DNA from: Candidatus Rokuibacteriota bacterium
Lineage (GTDB): Bacteria; Methylomirabilota; Methylomirabilia; Rokubacteriales; CSP1-6
Direction of reading: 5' to 3'
Length of the DNA: 64,000 nt
Assembly: GCA_016184365.1 (NCBI GenBank)
Contig: JACPCW010000074.1
Span: 1 to 64,000 of the forward strand
Under the pieces are notes generated by a model. It did not search any database and had not been told where the DNA came from. It saw only the letters and a program-made list of their open reading frames with translations. Of this stretch, positions 60,877 to 64,000 are shown one piece after another; within the stretch, counting starts at the first letter, position 1; each line of letters begins with the position of its first letter. Made by a program: the position numbers and the translations under genes.

Positions 60877-61035
60877 ATGCTCACCACGCACCGATGTGTC
60901 TCGTGCACGGCCGAGCTGCCGAGCGGAATCGAAGGCAACTGCACCGTGTGTTTCCTGAAGGCGGGGCTCAGCAAACGCTTCCCCGGACGCACGGCCGCGC
61001 GGCGACGCCGCCGACGCGGCGGCCGCAGGCGCTAG
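60877..61035 (+). CDS. 52-aa zinc-finger-like protein
   Basis: Too short for the ORF track. The ATG at 60877 follows a strong AAGGGAGGA site. The protein starts MLTTHRCVSCTAELPSGIEG with two CxxC pairs (CVSC, CTVC) spaced as in a zinc ribbon, and ends in a run of arginines (RRRRRRGGRRR). That basic tail suggests RNA or DNA binding. Confidence 0.7.
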   Translation: MLTTHRCVSCTAELPSGIEGNCTVCFLKAGLSKRFPGRTAARRRRRRGGRRR

Positions 61036-61110
61036 CCCGGACCGGTGGTAGTCGCCGCGTGCGCACGTCCACGAAGGCGCGTAGAGTCTGATCTCCACGG
61101 GGGCCATGAC

Positions 61111-61521
61111 GTGACAGCCGCGGCGGAACTCTTCGATCTTCTCTGGGAGTCGCTCGCCGACGATGCGCCCACTGTGCTGGAAGTCGTGACCGTCATCCTC
61201 ACGCAGGATGGCGCCAGGGTCACCGCCGTCGGTTCCGCGGAGGAGGCGCTCGCCGCGCTGCAAGGGGAGCGCCCCGACGTCCTCCTGAGCGATCTCTCGA
61301 TGCCAGCAAAGGGCGGCTACTGGCTGATCGGGGAGGTTCGGGCGCTGCCACCCGAACTCGGCGGAGTCACACCCGCCGCCGCGCTCACGGCCCACACCGG
61401 TCCCGCACACCGCGCGAGCGTCCTGCGCGCGGGATTCCAGCTCCATGTGGAGAAGCCCATTCGTCTCGATGAGCTGATCGAGGCCGTGGCGATACTGGCA
61501 CTCAAGGAACACGCGCCGTAG
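61111..61521 (+). CDS. stand-alone receiver-domain protein
   Basis: The 136-aa protein is a response-regulator receiver: acidic pair in SLADDAPTVLEVVTVILTQD, phosphoacceptor aspartate in PDVLLSDLSMPAKGG, the threonine region AAALTAHTG and lysine VEKPIRLDEL. There is no output domain. The first beta strand before the acidic pair is replaced by ELFDLLWES, so the N-terminus is odd. I use the GTG at 61111. No histidine kinase is visible next to it. Confidence 0.8.
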   Translation: MTAAAELFDLLWESLADDAPTVLEVVTVILTQDGARVTAVGSAEEALAALQGERPDVLLSDLSMPAKGGYWLIGEVRALPPELGGVTPAAALTAHTGPAHRASVLRAGFQLHVEKPIRLDELIEAVAILALKEHAP

Positions 61522-61536
61522 CTCCGGGAGGCACCC

Positions 61537-61749
61537 ATGTCACGCCGATCGGTCACGCCTCGCCACGCGGACACGCCCGAACGAAGCTCGGACGAGCAGA
61601 CCATCCGCGCGCGTCTGTTCGACGTCGATGTGGATCGCAAGAAGCAGATCGACGACACCATCGACTACTTCGGCGAGGGCCGCGCGCGGCGGTCCGTCGT
61701 CACGTCGGATCCGGCCAGTTGCCTCGGCACGGGCTGGAACATGAGGTGA
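61537..61749 (+). CDS. short protein of unknown function
   Basis: A 70-aa charged protein (MSRRSVTPRHADTPERSSDE) with a central RARLFDVDVDRKKQIDDTID. The ATG has a GGGAGG site 6 bases upstream. It lies 15 bp after the receiver gene in the same direction. Confidence 0.55.
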   Translation: MSRRSVTPRHADTPERSSDEQTIRARLFDVDVDRKKQIDDTIDYFGEGRARRSVVTSDPASCLGTGWNMR

Positions 61750-61791
61750 TCGTGGACGAGAGGGCGCAACAGGCCCTTGCGCCAGAAGGGG

Positions 61792-62205
61792 TCAAGCCGG
61801 TTCGCGAGACTCGAGAAGGCGCAGCGCAGCCGAACGGTTGTGCTCGAGGAAGTCGCCCGCGCGCTGATGACGCGCGCGCCTCCACCAGCCGCCCAGGACG
61901 ACCAGCGAGAGCGCGATCACGTTCAGCGTGACCGGCAGGATCTTGCCCCGCGTCGACACGGTCGACAACGAGTAGCCGAGCGTCCCGGCCAGGAGCAGCG
62001 GGACCAGCACCACCGCCGGCGGCGGCCAGACGCGGCGCCACCAGCGAAGCAGGCCATCGCCGAACTCTCCCTCGAGCCGGTGGTGGACGACCGCCCACAC
62101 GACGAACGCGGCCACGAAGAGCGCGGGCATCCATTCGTGCAGCCAGATCACGCTGGTGACGATGAGGAGCACGCCGGCCGCGCGCCGCCGTTCCAGGCCG
62201 CTCAC
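61792..62205 (-). CDS. membrane protein downstream of desaturase
   Basis: This 137-aa protein starts at a GTG overlapping the desaturase stop (GTGA). It has four hydrophobic stretches, for example AAGVLLIVTSVIWLHEWMPA, LFVAAFVVWAVVHHRLEG, PPPAVVLVPLLLAGTLGYSL and LPVTLNVIALSLVVLGGWWR. No family recognised. The tight coupling suggests it assists the desaturase in the membrane. Confidence 0.75.
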   Translation of the reverse strand: MSGLERRRAAGVLLIVTSVIWLHEWMPALFVAAFVVWAVVHHRLEGEFGDGLLRWWRRVWPPPAVVLVPLLLAGTLGYSLSTVSTRGKILPVTLNVIALSLVVLGGWWRRARHQRAGDFLEHNRSAALRLLESREPA

Positions 62206-62969
62206 CCTCGAGGCTCGCGGTTGGCGGGAACGCGCACGGGCTCGCCAACGACCATGGCCAGCCGCATCGCCGCCAGGGCGCGGATCACCAGCCACGACGG
62301 ATCGAACTCGAGCCGCCGCATGCTGAACTTCGGCGCGCGTGGATGCGCGTGATGATTGTTGTGGAGACTCTCCCCGGCCGTCAGCCACGCCAGCACCGTC
62401 GAGTTGTACGCGGTGTTGCCGAAGTTCTGTGCCCCTCGCCAGTGTCCGAGCCCGTTGATGAGCGGCGCCGCGACGAAGACGTAGAGGACGGCATGGAGCA
62501 GCGCCGCCAGGAGACCGGGGACGACGCCGAGCACGACGCAGAGCAGGGCAATGCCGAGCGCGGGACCGACCAGACCACGCGAGAAGGCGACACGATCCAG
62601 CCAGTCCGGCGCGAGGTCGCGCGCGAACTTCGCGATCGTGTCCGGGTTGCGCGCTTCCCGGATGTAGTAGACGACGTTCAGGAGCTGGACGCGCCAGAAC
62701 CCGAGGACGAGCGGGCTGTGCGGATCCCCCTCGCGGTCGGTGAACGCGTGGTGTTTGCGATGGACCGCGACCCACTCCTGGCGGCTCTGTCCCGTCGTGA
62801 TCCAGAGCACGATCCGGAACAGCACGTCCGCGCCGGGCGTCACGACGAGCGCCCGGTGCGCGAGCGCCCGGTGCAGGTAGACCGACGTCGCGATCAGCGC
62901 CAGCTGGGTGACGGCCACCGCGACGACGGGAACGATCCAGATGTCGGACCACACGAACATTCCACTCAC
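62202..62969 (-). CDS. fatty acid (acyl-CoA/acyl) desaturase
   Basis: The 255-aa membrane protein has the three histidine boxes of the di-iron desaturase family: HRALAH near residue 33, HRKHH near residue 70 and HNNHH near residue 203, with four membrane segments between them. It would introduce a double bond (often delta-9) into membrane acyl chains. It starts at the ATG at 62969. The gene follows the 114-aa protein by 3 bp, so it belongs to the minus-strand operon. Confidence 0.9.
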   Translation of the reverse strand: MSGMFVWSDIWIVPVVAVAVTQLALIATSVYLHRALAHRALVVTPGADVLFRIVLWITTGQSRQEWVAVHRKHHAFTDREGDPHSPLVLGFWRVQLLNVVYYIREARNPDTIAKFARDLAPDWLDRVAFSRGLVGPALGIALLCVVLGVVPGLLAALLHAVLYVFVAAPLINGLGHWRGAQNFGNTAYNSTVLAWLTAGESLHNNHHAHPRAPKFSMRRLEFDPSWLVIRALAAMRLAMVVGEPVRVPANREPRG

Positions 62970-62972
62970 GGA

Positions 62973-63317
62973 TCAGGCCTCCCCGCCGTCGTCCCGGTAT
63001 GGATCACGGTCCAGGCTCGGCGCGGAACCGTCGCCGAGGGACTCGCCATCGATCGTGATGAAGACGATGGCCTGCGGCCACGGCGCGCGATTCACCCAGA
63101 TGGCCGACGCGACCGATCCCGTACGCGTGTTCACGCCCTGCCAGAGACCACCGGCCGGACGGATATCGCGGCGGCTCGTCGTCATCTCGCGCTTGCATTC
63201 GTCGAAGCCGTCCTTCGACAGGGCGCCGATCACGTCGTCCGGCGCCGCCATCCAGCCCTGCTCCTGCTGGACCCAGTCCATCCCGCCCTGGCGGCGAAGG
63301 TCGTCGAGGCCGTGCAT
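62973..63317 (-). CDS. protein of unknown function in desaturase operon
   Basis: A 114-aa soluble protein. It opens MHGLDDLRRQGGMDWVQQEQ and has a conserved-looking middle (MTTSRRDIRPAGGLWQGVNT, WPQAIVFITIDGESLGDG). Five bases separate its start from the stop of the GntR-like gene, so the three genes are co-transcribed. No family recognised. Confidence 0.7.
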   Translation of the reverse strand: MHGLDDLRRQGGMDWVQQEQGWMAAPDDVIGALSKDGFDECKREMTTSRRDIRPAGGLWQGVNTRTGSVASAIWVNRAPWPQAIVFITIDGESLGDGSAPSLDRDPYRDDGGEA

Positions 63318-63322
63318 CGGCT

Positions 63323-64000
63323 TCAGCGCTTCGCCCGCAGCGTCGTCGCCACGGTGCTGGATGAACGAGTGCGCGTCCGGCGGGCGCCGTCGGCGCGCGC
63401 CGGGGCCGTTCCATCCCCGTCGCGTCGCACGAGGACGGCCGCCAGCATTTCGATCGCGCGCGGGTCGAGCGCCCGGTCATCGACGATCACGCGCACCGCG
63501 GCGCGCGCCAGCCTGCGGACCCGCTCGGCCGCGGCGGTCGAACACACGATGGCGTCCACCCGATCGAGCAGGCGCGCCAGCGGCGGACCTTCGACGGGAC
63601 ACGCACCGGCCAGCACGATGTTCGGCAGGCGGGCGTTGGCGATCGAGTGCTCCAGGTTGTGTGCGGTCTCGCCGGCGGTCGAGACCACGCCCACGCGCGT
63701 TCCCGCCGGCAGCTGGGCGAGGGCATGAAGGGTCTCCAGATGCGCCTCGGCGAGCAGCGCGATCACGGGGACGCCCAGGCCGCGCAGGAGCCGCTCCACC
63801 TCCGGGAGATGCGTGAAGCTCGTGACCGCCGCCCGCCACCGCGCGTCCCGCTTCCGGCGCCGCACGGCGGTGGCCAGCTCGCCCAGCAGCACCTCGTCGA
63901 TGCGCACGGGAAGCTGAGCCTCGAGCTGCCGGGCGAAGAAGTCGAGCTCCGGCGGACTGCATTCCACCAGGAGGACGTCGACGGTGCCCTGCACCGCGGC
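63323..64000 (-). CDS. GntR-like transcription regulator, effector-binding part (partial)
   Basis: The reading frame is open to the right edge, so the N-terminus (where a winged-helix domain would be) is outside the window. The visible ~225 residues carry VDVLLVECSPPELDFFARQL, GVPVIALLAEAHLETLHALA, STAGETAHNLEHSIANARL and VIVDDRALDPRAIEMLAAVL, a pattern I associate with the effector domain of GntR-family proteins in high-GC soil bacteria. This assignment is moderate. It is the first gene of the operon with the 114-aa protein, the desaturase and a membrane protein, so it may regulate membrane lipid adaptation. Confidence 0.55.
   Translation of the reverse strand, partial: AAVQGTVDVLLVECSPPELDFFARQLEAQLPVRIDEVLLGELATAVRRRKRDARWRAAVTSFTHLPEVERLLRGLGVPVIALLAEAHLETLHALAQLPAGTRVGVVSTAGETAHNLEHSIANARLPNIVLAGACPVEGPPLARLLDRVDAIVCSTAAAERVRRLARAAVRVIVDDRALDPRAIEMLAAVLVRRDGDGTAPARADGARRTRTRSSSTVATTLRAKR

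Overview
The window is about 64 kb of high-GC DNA, densely packed with genes on both strands. Many adjacent genes share a 4-base ATGA or GTGA stop/start overlap. The gene content points to a Gram-negative, free-living soil or groundwater bacterium: LolCDE/LolA-like export genes, a cyclic beta-glucan synthase, several amidohydrolases and CoA ligases, a NitT/TauT-type ABC importer, hydantoinase subunits and Rieske/extradiol-type oxygenases. This mix resembles what is seen in Rokubacteria/Methylomirabilota and similar lineages, but no rRNA or marker gene here fixes the taxonomy. I saw no tRNA, rRNA, CRISPR array or intact transposase.

Layout. 1-2780 (-): LolA-like protein, MacB/LolC permease, a small membrane protein and an ABC ATPase in one overlapping operon. 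3.0-3.8 kb (+): a short conserved protein and an FKBP-type isomerase. 3.8-12 kb: CoA ligase, di-iron protein, quinone oxidoreductase, enoyl-CoA hydratase, two amidohydrolases and a D-2-hydroxyacid dehydrogenase, which look like catabolism of carboxylic or cyclic compounds. 12.1-16.2 kb (-): MmgE/PrpD plus a NitT/TauT-type ABC transporter whose ATPase is frameshifted by a 7-bp tandem duplication. 16.3-21.8 kb (+): CoA ligase, alcohol dehydrogenase, Gfo/Idh/MocA and flavin-dependent oxidoreductases. 21.9-26.2 kb (+): small proteins, a zinc metallopeptidase with an ATP-grasp ligase, and a DUF2182/DUF1326 pair. 26.2-37.4 kb (+): an active plus inactive esterase pair, an unrecognised 518-aa protein, a LigB-like dioxygenase, a Rieske oxygenase, a nucleotidyltransferase pair, an SDR and a giant secreted protein.

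37.4-46.5 kb: decayed caspase/sulfatase-modifying remnant, ParD-like/zeta-like toxin-antitoxin operon with a visible operator, MFS transporters (one intact on each strand plus a truncated remnant), and hydantoinase A/B subunits. 46.7-64 kb: an envelope and stress region with a ~2,830-aa cyclic beta-1,2-glucan synthase, two GlsB-like membrane proteins, a Tim44-like protein, a second-type groES-groEL operon, a receiver protein, a fatty-acid desaturase and a GntR-like protein, with a decayed ppx/ppk remnant in the middle.

Most notable non-coding signals: (i) a 20-bp motif (consensus TGTACTAYTYSAGTRNTACA) found three times, upstream of the glucan synthase, of the ppx/ppk remnant and of groESL, suggesting one stress regulon; (ii) a ~237-bp palindromic element at 7.2 kb with a further half-copy at 44.7 kb beside a truncated gene; (iii) a REP-like hairpin present twice, each time inside coding sequence, once as an in-frame 48-bp insertion flanked by a 6-bp direct repeat.
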